DNA from: Proteiniclasticum sp043951855
GTDB lineage: Bacteria; Bacillota; Clostridia; Clostridiales; Clostridiaceae
NCBI RefSeq assembly: GCF_043951855.1
Contig: NZ_JBINJW010000002.1
Span: forward strand, 167,438 to 231,437
Reading direction: 5' to 3'
DNA: 64,000 nucleotides
The translations under genes were made by a program, and so were the position numbers. Positions within the stretch are counted from its first letter, which is position 1. Each line of letters opens with the position of its first letter. The notes under the pieces were generated by a model. It worked only from the letters and a program-made list of their open reading frames with translations. It made no database searches and was not told the origin of the DNA. Shown here piece after piece: positions 41,746 through 51,690 of the stretch.

Positions 41746-43635
41746 TTAAATTACGGAATGTGACTCTTTTCTTATGTCCGGCTTATAGGTGGGAACAATC
41801 TCGTGAATGATTTCTTTCAGCTGATCGCCTGAAATACGTTCATCATGAATGTCAACCTCCAGCTTCTCTAGGGTCGTCTTAAGACTTCCTTTGTCAAAAC
41901 CATTGGGTCTTCCTACAAAAATCAGCTCATTCGGTGTGCTTTCAAGACCTTCTTCCGCCATGAGGAGTTCCTCATAGAGCTTCTCACCAGGTCTAAGACC
42001 CGTAATCTTGATCTGGATCTCCTTATGAGGCTCATAACCGGAAAGTCTGATGAGATTTTCCGCCAGATCATAAATCTTCACAGGTTCGCCCATATCCAGC
42101 ACAAAGATTTCTCCTCCCTGGGCATAGGAACCAGCCTGCAGCACCAGCTGCACCGCTTCCGGAATGGTCATGAAGTATCGTACGATATCCTTATGCGTCA
42201 GGGTGACCGGTCCACCATTTCGGATCTGCTCCTTGAAAAGCGGAATCACGGAACCGTTTGATCCTAGTACATTTCCAAACCTTACCGCCACATAGTCTGT
42301 CTTACTGGATGTACTGTCCATAGTCTGGACTATCATCTCACAGAGCCTTTTGGAAGCCCCCATGATGTTCGTGGGATTCACTGCCTTATCTGTGGAGATG
42401 AGTATGAACTTCTCCGCCTCATACTTATGAGCGGATTCAGATACATTCAGTGTTCCAAAAACATTGTTCTTAATGGCTTCCTCCGGACTGGTTTCCATGA
42501 GCGGTACATGCTTATGCGCTGCCGCATGAAACACTGTCTCAGGACGGTAGGTTTTAAAAATCCAGTCAATCTTCTTCTTGTCTCTTACAGAGGCAATGAG
42601 TACCAGAAGGGTCAGATTAGGGTGATTTCTCTTCAGCTCATTCTCAATGGCGTAAGCATTGTTCTCATAGATGTCCACAATGATCAGCTGCTTTGGTTTA
42701 AGCTTTGCGATCTGTCTGGAAAGCTCACTTCCAATGGAGCCTCCTCCACCAGTCACAAGGACGGTCTTTCCTTCGATGTACTCAGAGATTTTTCCATTGT
42801 TAAGATGAATCTCTTTTCTACCTAATAGATCCGATATTTCTACATCTCTGATGGACTTGATATTTAGTCCTTTATCCACCATCTCATAGACACCAGGAAG
42901 GGTCTTCAGCTTTGCAGGGGTATTCTTCGCAACTTCAAGAATCTCTCTTCTTTCTTCATGCGAAGCACTGGGAATGGCAAGAAGAATCTCATCCACTGCA
43001 CACTCACCGACAATCTCCGGTATGTCTCGGACTTTTCCTAGAACCTTATGTCCGCTGATTCTCGCGTACTGCTTATAGTCTGAATCATCCACCAGTCCCA
43101 CAATCTGCATGGAAAGCTCCGGATGGTTTCTGATTTCCTTGATGATGAGCGCCGCAGCTTCCCCTGCACCAACAATGAGGATATTCTTATTTCGAGACTG
43201 GTTTTTCCCTTTAATATTCTTCTTCTCATAGAGAAGCCTTCTATAGATTCTGAAGAACATTCTGTTACCCAATGTTCCAAGAAGTACTCCCCCACTGGAA
43301 ATGATAATCACTGGCAAGGAGAGTTTCTCATCCAGAATCAGAAGATCATAAAACACTGCGATGGACCCGGAAAGAATATTGGCCAGTACGATGTTCATGT
43401 AGTCATAATAGCCTGCCACAGTCCAGAGACTTCCATAGAGCCTGAAGAAGTAGAATACTGATACATAGATCAGCGAAATCACAAAGACATATCTGTAGAA
43501 TCCATTTCCATCAGCACCAGGCAGACGGAAATCATGAATCAATAATGAGGATAGAAAATACAGAAGGAAAACGATCCCTATATCACTTAAAAACATGACT
43601 ATTTTTTTATACTGTCTGAATTTCATTAATATCAA
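41746..43635 (-). CDS. capD: Membrane UDP-GlcNAc 4,6-dehydratase (CapD/WbpM/PglF type)
   Basis: About 629 residues with four N-terminal transmembrane helices and a CoA-binding-like domain (ILIVGAGEAAALIIKEI). The SDR catalytic domain follows: VTGGGGSIGSELSRQIAKL, AAHKHVPLMETSPEEAIKNN, STDKAVNPTNIMGASKR and VRFGNVLGSNGSVIPLFKEQ. Met replaces the catalytic Tyr as in this family. I favour the TTG at 43635, nine bases after GGAG; the ATG at 43644 abuts the ribosome site. It makes the 4-keto-6-deoxy sugar, probably for the first sugar of the unit. Confidence 0.93.
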   Translation of the reverse strand: MILMKFRQYKKIVMFLSDIGIVFLLYFLSSLLIHDFRLPGADGNGFYRYVFVISLIYVSVFYFFRLYGSLWTVAGYYDYMNIVLANILSGSIAVFYDLLILDEKLSLPVIIISSGGVLLGTLGNRMFFRIYRRLLYEKKNIKGKNQSRNKNILIVGAGEAAALIIKEIRNHPELSMQIVGLVDDSDYKQYARISGHKVLGKVRDIPEIVGECAVDEILLAIPSASHEERREILEVAKNTPAKLKTLPGVYEMVDKGLNIKSIRDVEISDLLGRKEIHLNNGKISEYIEGKTVLVTGGGGSIGSELSRQIAKLKPKQLIIVDIYENNAYAIENELKRNHPNLTLLVLIASVRDKKKIDWIFKTYRPETVFHAAAHKHVPLMETSPEEAIKNNVFGTLNVSESAHKYEAEKFILISTDKAVNPTNIMGASKRLCEMIVQTMDSTSSKTDYVAVRFGNVLGSNGSVIPLFKEQIRNGGPVTLTHKDIVRYFMTIPEAVQLVLQAGSYAQGGEIFVLDMGEPVKIYDLAENLIRLSGYEPHKEIQIKITGLRPGEKLYEELLMAEEGLESTPNELIFVGRPNGFDKGSLKTTLEKLEVDIHDERISGDQLKEIIHEIVPTYKPDIRKESHSVI

Positions 43636-43668
43636 AGGGATCATCTCCTTAGCTTACTTTTCTACTTT

Positions 43669-44364
43669 TTAATTATAGGATTCGTTTTCCGAATAAGGGA
43701 TTGCTGCAAGAACTGGAAGTCTTAACTCATTTGCGATGAACTCTGGATCCTTTACAGTCTTATCCAGGAATTCCAGAAGAAATACAAAGAATACGGAAAG
43801 CATGAGACCCAGTACAAAGCCGATGGCCAGGTTCATCCTGATATTCGGTGAGGAGGGTCCTGCAGGCACATTGGCAGGATCCAGAATCTGCACGATATCC
43901 GTTCCTCTCAGTTCTCTGCTCACAGCCTTCAGGCTTCTCGCCATCTGATTGGCCATGTTGTAAGCAAGCTCTCTGTCCGTTGATGTGACGCTGAGGTTCA
44001 GAAACTGTGTATTCCCCTTAGGAGAAGTTGTGATCATGTTCTGAATGTCTCCCACAGTCATATCCAGCTCCAGATTCGCTATGACATCTTCTGACACGGT
44101 TCTTGACTTTGCAATCTCCGCATAGGTGTCTACCAGCTTCTGATACATGTTGATGTCATTGATGGTTTCTGTAGCAGAGGTCCCTGACCTTTCATCACTG
44201 ATGAAGACCGCCACCGTAGAGCGGTATTCCGGCTCCACAAAGAAAAAAGTAAAGATTCCTGCAGTCATGGTGATGAGAATCGTTACTATGATGATCAGTC
44301 CGAGTTTTTTCTTTATAATCTGCCAGAGGGTACTGAGATCTATTGTTTCTTCATTCATGTTCAT
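43669..44364 (-). CDS. Wzz/CpsC-type chain-length regulator
   Basis: A 231-residue polysaccharide co-polymerase with two transmembrane helices (LGLIIIVTILITMTAGIFTFF and MNLAIGFVLGLMLSVFFVFL) and the Wzz domain between them (FVEPEYRSTVAVFIS; QILDPANVPAGPSSPN just before the second helix). It controls polymer length. In many Bacillota the next gene is a tyrosine kinase (CpsD/YwqD); none is present here. ATG 44364 follows GGAGC. It is the first gene of the locus. Confidence 0.93.
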   Translation of the reverse strand: MNMNEETIDLSTLWQIIKKKLGLIIIVTILITMTAGIFTFFFVEPEYRSTVAVFISDERSGTSATETINDINMYQKLVDTYAEIAKSRTVSEDVIANLELDMTVGDIQNMITTSPKGNTQFLNLSVTSTDRELAYNMANQMARSLKAVSRELRGTDIVQILDPANVPAGPSSPNIRMNLAIGFVLGLMLSVFFVFLLEFLDKTVKDPEFIANELRLPVLAAIPYSENESYN

Positions 44365-45061
44365 TGTTAGCTCCTTCTAATTAAAGTAAATATTGTGCTG
44401 CTTCATGTCATTTCCATGAATCAGCTCTCAAGATAACAGTATAACATACTATCTATTCTATTTGAGCGCTTTCCTTCTACATGCTTCGCAATGTTGAAGG
44501 CAAAGCTTTAGCTCATATTAAATTACACTGGGGAATATCTGTAAATAGAACTTTTTCTTCATTTTCTTTAGAAATTATAAGAAAGAAACAGAATCTATAT
44601 AAGTATTAGGGTAATAACTAGTTTCATGATTCGACTTCTTTAAACTAAAGTTTACATTTCAATATAAATCGTATCCAAAAGACTCAACTTTCAGCAGAAT
44701 ATCTCTTTTCTACATCCACATATATCGCATGAAATCTAATCAGATTGTGTATCAGAATCGTACTTACACAAAAAAATAATACCTTTATATTATAACATCC
44801 CAGATAAATTATTTATCAAAGCAGAGTATTTTTAATAAACTTAAAGTAACTGCCATTATATTTGCAGAATTAGTCAATGTAATCGTTCGTATTCATTGAA
44901 TTTATGAATTTCAGAAACCTGAATAATTCTTTAACATTTCATCGTGATATCACCGGTTTATAGGTTTGTTGTATCCCTTTTTTAATATATTAAATCTATT
45001 CTTTAGATAACATTCTTTATAGTTCTATCAGTACATTTTTAGTGATTATGAGAGAATGAAA
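44365..45061. other. Non-coding region upstream of the polysaccharide operon
   Basis: No gene is seen. A possible promoter reads into wzz: TATACT on the minus strand (44438-44443) with CTCAAA 17 bases upstream (44461-44466), a weak -35. The rest is A+T-rich without a clear structure. Confidence 0.4.
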
Positions 45062-45097
45062 GAGCGCATACAGGATTCTCAGAATCTGTATGCACTC
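45062..45097. terminator. Terminator after the VanY-ChW gene
   Basis: GAGCGCATACAG (45062-45073) and CTGTATGCACTC (45086-45097) form a 12-base stem with one wobble pair, with T-rich sequence on both sides. It lies about 50 bases past the gene end. Confidence 0.7.
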
Positions 45098-45143
45098 TTT
45101 CTATCATTTTATTTAATCACTATAGAACCAACCGGAATTACTC

Positions 45144-47507
45144 TCAATATGTCGGGGAAACCACATCGAAATATTCATCCAAGGTCTTACCACTCTTTCT
45201 GATCTCCTCCGCCAGTTCCACGCCGACATACCGGAAATGCCAGGGTTCGTACTTGATTCCCGTGACAGGCAGCTTCTTATCGGGGTATCTTAGTATAAAT
45301 CCGAATCTGTGCGCATTTTCTCTTAACCAGATTCCTTCGGTCGTTCTACCAAAGGAGGAACTGGTCCACATGGAAGAATCTCTTCCACCGATATCAAAGG
45401 AAAGACCTGTCTGATGTTCACTGAAGCCCGGTCTCATGGAATAGGTTTCTGCAACTGCCCTTCCATCTCTTCTCACATATCGATTGAATAATGTGCTCTG
45501 ATAGGTATAGCTTCTGTATCCGGAATACGCATTCAGCTGAATGCCTATGGAAGAGGCAGCTCTGACCATGCTGTTTAATGCAGTATTCGCATCATGGTTC
45601 ACTCCGGGTGCAAAGGAAGAAGGAAGTCCATGTCCTTTGTTCACGATGATTGTGCTTCCTGCCGCAGTCACCTGATGCCCTGAGACCTGACTCATGCGCA
45701 CGTATCCCTTTATCCCCTTATACTCTGTCTCAAGCCAATAACCGTCTCTAACACGGCCGAAAAGAAATACGGACCTGGGAATGCTGCTGAGGATCCTATC
45801 ACTTCCCGCAGCACTGTAAAGTGCACTTGCTTCAGTCGTATAATAAGCCGTAACTTTTTTCGCCGCCGGAATCAGGTTTTCTCGAAAGGGATTCGTGATC
45901 TCATGTTCTGATTTCATTTTCTTCGGCTGAATCAGAACTTCCATAGCTTCTATGATCTGCTCGAATCCGTTGCTTCCGTTGGGTCTGCCGTTACTGCTCC
46001 AGCCAAGCCATCCCGCTTCAGGCGTATAGACTCGATAGAGGATGTCATAGTATTTCGCAAGGCTTCCTTTCAGTTCAAACCGTACTGCTTCAATGGCGCC
46101 ACCTTGTCCAGTTGTACCCGCCACCTGCTTCTCTACTACAGAGCTCTGCCATCCTTCGCCAGATACAAGCGCTGAATAGCTGACCTGAAGCCATGGATTA
46201 TTCTTCACAGAGGCTGTGAAGCCTTCCATTCTCTTATCCAGGCCTAGGGTGCCCGCAGTACTTCCATCAGACACCACCTTCATCCACCCGAAACTCTGAA
46301 CATGAGCACCGTATTCGATTCCCACCTGATCAGACACCAGACTCGAACGCTTCTCATCCACTTTGATCTTATTTAAACCTTTGGGCAGAACTTTGATCTC
46401 GATGGCCTCAATACGAAGACCCAGTCCTGTAGTTCCTGCCATTTTTCCATTTCCTGTCCATCCCATCCAGCCTATACTCTGCACATGGACACGGTAGTAG
46501 ACCTCATAGTAGTCACTGCCTTCAAGACGAAGCTTTATGGCTTCCATGGAAAGCCCCATCCCTGTCGTACCGCAAATGGAAGCGGAAGACCGCTCCTCAC
46601 TCCATCCGATTTTCGAAACATGGGAAGTATGAAGTATTTCAATACCATCTATCGCTTTTTCAAAGTTCAGTGCTTCAAGCCTGAGAGATTCTCCTATGGT
46701 TCTTGCGTAAAACTGACTCTCAGGTTTGTTTCTCCAACCAAGCTTCTCCATATGAGCGGTATAGTGAATTTCCTTCTCTTCCAGCAGCAGATTTCTCACG
46801 TTATAATCTGCCACCTCCTCTTTCGGCACAAGTTTGATTCTTATGGACTCCATCCTTCTTGCCAATCCCATGGATCCTGTTCGCGCTCCGTTCTTTGCCC
46901 AGTCGAGCCATCCAAACCCCTCCACAAAGACGCTGTAGAGAATGTCATACGCTTCCTTGGTCTTCTCATCCATATCGATCCAGATGGCTTCTATACGCTT
47001 TGCTTCCCCTGTGGTTCCTGCTATCTCACCAGATCTTCTTTCACCTTGCCATCCCATGCCTTGTACATGAACTCCGTATCTCAATCCGATGTCAGATGAG
47101 GTTGCAATTTCTACGGATTCCATTCTAAGCCCACTTTCAGGAAATCCTGAGACTTCGCCTGCCGCCTTAAACCCAATCCATCCTTTGCTCTGCAGATGGG
47201 TTCTGTAGGTGAGTCCGATATCGATAGCTTCTTCATCATTCTGCTCTTTCTCACTTGTTTCATCTGGTTCTCCTGGCGCCTCTGACACATCTGAACTGTT
47301 CATATCTTTCATGTTTTTTACTTCATCAGGACCCTTCTCATTCTTCAGGTCCTTCTGCTCTTCTGCTTCAGGATTATGCAAAACGTCGTCCATTTCGGAA
47401 GAGGCATCTGTCTCCTGAGACTTCGTATTCGCAGGGCTTCCATGAACAATACTGGTACCAGAGAAACATAAATATAGAAATAGAACTAAAATAGCGGTTT
47501 TTCTCAT
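45144..47507 (-). CDS. Secreted ChW-repeat protein with SH3-like and VanY D,D-carboxypeptidase domains
   Basis: A 787-residue exported protein: signal peptide (residues 1-23), then an acidic Glu/Asp/Ser linker to about 85. Nine ChW repeats follow (about 90-540), arranged as three triads whose third member carries GW-x2-W. Next come an SH3-like segment (SALYSAAGSDRILSS ... GYWLETEYKGIKGYVRMSQV) and a VanY peptidase domain with the zinc motif SEHQTGLSFDIGG and EPWHFRYVG. It probably trims the terminal D-Ala of peptidoglycan stem peptides. ATG 47507 has GAGGAG before it. Confidence 0.92.
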   Translation of the reverse strand: MRKTAILVLFLYLCFSGTSIVHGSPANTKSQETDASSEMDDVLHNPEAEEQKDLKNEKGPDEVKNMKDMNSSDVSEAPGEPDETSEKEQNDEEAIDIGLTYRTHLQSKGWIGFKAAGEVSGFPESGLRMESVEIATSSDIGLRYGVHVQGMGWQGERRSGEIAGTTGEAKRIEAIWIDMDEKTKEAYDILYSVFVEGFGWLDWAKNGARTGSMGLARRMESIRIKLVPKEEVADYNVRNLLLEEKEIHYTAHMEKLGWRNKPESQFYARTIGESLRLEALNFEKAIDGIEILHTSHVSKIGWSEERSSASICGTTGMGLSMEAIKLRLEGSDYYEVYYRVHVQSIGWMGWTGNGKMAGTTGLGLRIEAIEIKVLPKGLNKIKVDEKRSSLVSDQVGIEYGAHVQSFGWMKVVSDGSTAGTLGLDKRMEGFTASVKNNPWLQVSYSALVSGEGWQSSVVEKQVAGTTGQGGAIEAVRFELKGSLAKYYDILYRVYTPEAGWLGWSSNGRPNGSNGFEQIIEAMEVLIQPKKMKSEHEITNPFRENLIPAAKKVTAYYTTEASALYSAAGSDRILSSIPRSVFLFGRVRDGYWLETEYKGIKGYVRMSQVSGHQVTAAGSTIIVNKGHGLPSSFAPGVNHDANTALNSMVRAASSIGIQLNAYSGYRSYTYQSTLFNRYVRRDGRAVAETYSMRPGFSEHQTGLSFDIGGRDSSMWTSSSFGRTTEGIWLRENAHRFGFILRYPDKKLPVTGIKYEPWHFRYVGVELAEEIRKSGKTLDEYFDVVSPTY

Positions 47508-47718
47508 AAAAAAACTCCTCTCTATGATTTCATATCTATCTTATTATAAAAAACGTATTTTGTTTATATTTTACAAATAAAAAGTATGATTTCAAGCGAA
47601 ACCGAGTATATTATTCATTCATTTCATCCATAAAACTGTAAAATAGCATACGTAACCACCCTCTATGCGACTATAGCAGTCCAGTAGTATTAACAGTAAA
47701 TTGTCTTACTGCATGAAA

Positions 47719-47752
47719 CGAGGCCATGAACTACTCTCAGTTCATGGCCTCG
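47719..47752. terminator. Hairpin after the transglutaminase-ChW gene
   Basis: CGAGGCCATGAACT and AGTTCATGGCCTCG form a perfect 14-base stem with a six-base loop. Only short T-rich tails follow (TTTC on the minus strand). It probably ends the upstream minus-strand transcript. Confidence 0.65.
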
Positions 47753-47781
47753 CATATTTTCTAAATTCGTTTTACTTCTGT

Positions 47782-50508
47782 TTACTTCACTCTGAAATGA
47801 TCAGAGGTACTGCCTGGAGCAGGTCCGCCTTTTTCTACCAGCCTGATTTCAATGCCTTCCAGTCTGTAGGCAAATCCTGCTGTGCCTGCATCTTCCCCGT
47901 TCTTTGCCCAGCCCATCCAGCCTACTTTCTCCGCATGAACTCTATAGTAGATGTCGTAATGGTTGGACACCACTCCACTGAGGCTGATGCGTATGGCCTC
48001 TAGCCGCAAGGCTTGGCCTTCCGTTCCGCTCATGGCTCCATCCTTTACAGGATCCAGCCAGCCCAGCTTCTGCACATGGGTACTGTATTCAACCGACCCC
48101 GTAGGCAGATGATTCCCCAGAAGGATCTCAATGCCTTCCAGTCTCAGCCTTCTGCCTTCGGTTCCACTCATCTCTCCATCGGAAACAAAATCCTGCCAGC
48201 CCACGGACTGCACATGGGTTCTATAGAGGATATCCTTGGGGTCTGTTTTTGACCGGTACGACGCTTCTACTGAAAGATCGGGATTGGTCCCTTTCTCCAC
48301 CAGCCTGATTTCGATGGCTTCCAGTCTGTAACCAAATCCTGCCGTACCTGCAGCACTTCCGTTCTTCGCCCAGTCCATCCATCCGAATTTTTCTGCATGT
48401 ACCCTGTAATAGAGATCATATTGACTGCTCTCTTCTCCAGTCAGCTCCATTTTAATGGCTTCCAGTCTCAGCTTTCTGCCTTCCGTTCCACTAAGCGCTC
48501 CATCTGACACGTAATCCTGCCATCCGATCCGCTCTATGTGTGTGGAGTACCGGATGCCAAGATCCGAAACCCCATTTGCTGTGATTTCAATAGCCTCCAG
48601 TCTCAGCGCTCTTCCTTCTGTTCCGCTCATTTCTCCCTCGGAAACAAAGTCCTGCCATCCAATGGATTGCACGTGGGTTCTATAGAGCAGTCCCGCTTCT
48701 TGTCTCTGCAGGATATTTACAGTGAAAGCAGCGGTTTTGCCACCCACATGCACATACACAACCTGATTCTCCACAGGAGCGCTGCTGTCAAATCCGCTGA
48801 TCTGCTCCATGGTGACCGAAATAACCTTTCTGCTTCCATCAGGTAAAATGCCGTAAACCTCCAGCCCGCTCAGATCAAGAAGGTCTCCCGTATAATACGT
48901 CGTATTGGTTGGAACGCTTCCAATCTCTATGCTTGTGTATGCTTCTGTCACTGTTACTGTGGTTCTGGCTCGATGATCCCCATCCACCGTTCTGATCAGA
49001 ATTTCGGTTGACCCGATTTCTCTCCCCGTAAGTCTTCCATTTTCAAAACCGACAACAGCAGGATTCTGTATTTCAACCACATAGTCCTTGTTCTCTGCAT
49101 TCAGTGGCGTGAAATCCAGTACAAGGTCCATGGTCTCTCCAGTGTTTAGTTCATAACGGGATTCTCTGAAAGCAACGCCTGTCACCCCAGGACCTCTACT
49201 GAGCTCCACACGGATCACTTGTTCCTTTCCTGATAGTCGAGGATCAAAGGACTGGACATATTCCATCTGACTGCCTGAAAGCCTGAATCCGTAGATATTC
49301 CCCTTCGTGGGATCTGCGCCATATTCTTTTCTAAGGTCGGAACCATTTCTGTCTACAGAATAGATTCCATCGGGCTGACTGTAGAAAAGCCTCCCCCTCG
49401 CAGTCTGAAGCTTCTGAAATGCGCCCGCATAATATCCGCCATTCTGCGCTCTCCAGGAACTAGTAATGGTGCGGATATCCCTAGTTGTGTTGTTTTCAGG
49501 AGACCATGCTCTTATTTTCTGATCCTGAGACACATAATAGTACTCATCAAGAATCATTGAAAAAGATGTCCTGACATCTTTCCAGAAGTAGTTGTCGTAT
49601 TTTGTGCTTGGGGCGCTTACAGGTGAACTCCATCCTCTATGATTGAGTTCTGTGATTCTCCTGTCACTGACCAGGAAATGATCATGGCCTGTATAACCAA
49701 GCTGATCCGGCACAGGATCATCCCAGGTCGCATCCACATGATAGTAGACTCCGTCAATCATGACCATATTCCAGCCATGATTCATTTCAGCACTGACAAC
49801 ATACAGCGTTGGAATGTCAAATACATTTTTCATGAGATGCAGATATGCAAGTCCATACCCGTTGCATACTGCCTTATCAAGCACAAGGGCACCATATGCG
49901 GTATAGGAGTCTCCAGGTATTGTCCCCGCAAGATAGTTGTCATAATCGTAAGAGATCTGATTCACCAGATAATCATGGACGATAAGGGCGGTTTCGAGGT
50001 CGGACATACCAGGTTTCACGATTCCCCTTACTTTTTCCACCTCATTTTCAAACTCTGTGATCCTTCTTTCTCCCTCTGCCTTGGTGTAGCGATATCCTGG
50101 ATAGATTTTCACCACCATATTATTCACGATGGAGTAACTGACCGAACCCGACAGATAGAAGAGGTCGGGATTTGTATTAATGAATGATTTCCAGAAGCTG
50201 CTGAACTCTTCTCTTGGCAGTGAATAGCCGGTGAGACTGATTTCAGACTGGAACATTCTCATGTTGTCCTTGAGATGTTTTTCCAGATTCTCATCTGCAA
50301 TGGCATCCGCTTCCACATTCCCAGTGAAGGAACCTTCCTGAAAGAGCTCTTCTGTGAGGTTTTCCCTCACCTCTAAAGGTCTCTTCTCTACAGGTCCTAT
50401 GAGTTCATCTGCAAATACATGTCCACCTCCGTTCTGCATCACAATGCTTATGGATAGGATCAATAGGATCAGTATGCTTGAAATACGCTTCGTCAACTTA
50501 GAATACAA
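47782..50508 (-). CDS. Secreted transglutaminase-like protein with Ig-like and ChW repeats
   Basis: A 908-residue protein; TTG 50508 has GGGGGA seven bases upstream. A signal peptide (to about residue 34) is followed by a transglutaminase-like core (about 150-275). Its catalytic triad is visible: Cys in DKAVCNGYGLAYLH, His in MNHGWNMV and Asp in YYHVDATWDDP. A Big_2-like domain (about 435-510), a Big_3 domain (about 515-590) and two ChW triads follow. The last residues are PGSTSDHFRVK, a tail shared with two neighbours. It may crosslink or cleave cell-surface proteins or peptidoglycan-linked peptides; the substrate is unknown. Confidence 0.9.
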   Translation of the reverse strand: MYSKLTKRISSILILLILSISIVMQNGGGHVFADELIGPVEKRPLEVRENLTEELFQEGSFTGNVEADAIADENLEKHLKDNMRMFQSEISLTGYSLPREEFSSFWKSFINTNPDLFYLSGSVSYSIVNNMVVKIYPGYRYTKAEGERRITEFENEVEKVRGIVKPGMSDLETALIVHDYLVNQISYDYDNYLAGTIPGDSYTAYGALVLDKAVCNGYGLAYLHLMKNVFDIPTLYVVSAEMNHGWNMVMIDGVYYHVDATWDDPVPDQLGYTGHDHFLVSDRRITELNHRGWSSPVSAPSTKYDNYFWKDVRTSFSMILDEYYYVSQDQKIRAWSPENNTTRDIRTITSSWRAQNGGYYAGAFQKLQTARGRLFYSQPDGIYSVDRNGSDLRKEYGADPTKGNIYGFRLSGSQMEYVQSFDPRLSGKEQVIRVELSRGPGVTGVAFRESRYELNTGETMDLVLDFTPLNAENKDYVVEIQNPAVVGFENGRLTGREIGSTEILIRTVDGDHRARTTVTVTEAYTSIEIGSVPTNTTYYTGDLLDLSGLEVYGILPDGSRKVISVTMEQISGFDSSAPVENQVVYVHVGGKTAAFTVNILQRQEAGLLYRTHVQSIGWQDFVSEGEMSGTEGRALRLEAIEITANGVSDLGIRYSTHIERIGWQDYVSDGALSGTEGRKLRLEAIKMELTGEESSQYDLYYRVHAEKFGWMDWAKNGSAAGTAGFGYRLEAIEIRLVEKGTNPDLSVEASYRSKTDPKDILYRTHVQSVGWQDFVSDGEMSGTEGRRLRLEGIEILLGNHLPTGSVEYSTHVQKLGWLDPVKDGAMSGTEGQALRLEAIRISLSGVVSNHYDIYYRVHAEKVGWMGWAKNGEDAGTAGFAYRLEGIEIRLVEKGGPAPGSTSDHFRVK

Positions 50509-50722
50509 TACTTTGTCCCCCTTTTATCAAACTGATATTTCCATTTTAGCAACTTATACACCTAATGGGAATTGATATTTCTAAATTCACACATTTCAGT
50601 AAGAAGTGTATCTCATCAGCACACAGCTTATAACCACTTATTGATAATGTAGCCTTTCTTCAAAGTCCCAGAGTGATCTAGTGGCGTTATATTAATATTG
50701 AACATAGTGTAGAAAAGATAAA

Positions 50723-50754
50723 GCGATTATAGCTTTATTTCAAACTATAATCGC
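50723..50754 (-). terminator. Terminator after the 11-unit Ig/ChW gene
   Basis: On the minus strand GCGATTATAG and CTATAATCGC form a perfect ten-base stem followed by TTTATCTTTT. Confidence 0.75.
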
Positions 50755-50777
50755 CTTATTGATATTACATTTTTAAA

Positions 50778-51690
50778 TTATCTGGTTCTGTAATGATCCA
50801 GTGTTGATCCAGGTGCATTTGCACCTTTTTCAACCAGCATGATCTCAATGCCTTCCAGTCTGTAGGCATATCCGGATGTGCCGGCGTCTTCGCCGTTCCT
50901 GGCCCATCCCATCCATCCGATCTTCTCTGAATGGACTCTGTAATAGATGTCATACTGTCTGGCCATTTCGCCCGTCAGATTGATGCGTATCGCTTCCAGT
51001 CTTAGCGCTCTGCCTTCCGTTCCGCTCATGGCACCATCGCTTACAGGATCGGTCCAGCCGATGCTCTGCACATGGGTGCTGTATTCCACAGATCCGGTTG
51101 GCAGGTGGTCTCCTAGACTGATTTCAATGCCTTCCAGCCTCAGTTTTCTGCCTTCGGTTCCACTCATTTCTCCATCCGATACAAAGTCCTGCCAGCCTAC
51201 AGACTGCACATGGGTTCTGTAAGAGATGTTCTCAACAGTATTCTTGTCTCTGTAGGCACTTACATTGACTGGATAAGGGTTTTCCCCCTTCTCCACGATA
51301 CTGATTTCAATCGCCTCCAGTCGGTAAGCATATCCTGCTGTTCCGGCAGCCTGACCGTTCTTGGCCCAGCCCATCCAGCCGAACTTTTCCGCATGAACAC
51401 GATAATAGATGTCATATCGGTCCGCATCTGTTCCTGTCAGCTCAATCTTGATGGCTTCCAGTCTCAATGCTCTGCCTTCCGTTCCACTGAGTGCTCCATT
51501 CTCGACATAGTTCTGCCATCCGATCTTCTCCACATGCGTAGAGTACTTGATCCCAAGATTTTCATTGCCCTCGGTTCTGATCTCAATGGCTTCCAGTCTT
51601 TTAGCCTTTCCTGTTGTTCCGCTCAGCATTCCGTCAGACACGAAATCCTGCCAGCCGTATGACTGCACATGGGTCCTGTATGAAACACTC
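50778..51690 (-). repeat. ChW cassette, copy 1 (nearly identical to 60233-61150)
   Basis: About 0.9 kb encoding six ChW repeats. Copy 2 at 60233-61150 differs at only scattered positions, most of them silent. A direct repeat of this size about 9.5 kb apart is a likely site of recombination. Confidence 0.9.
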
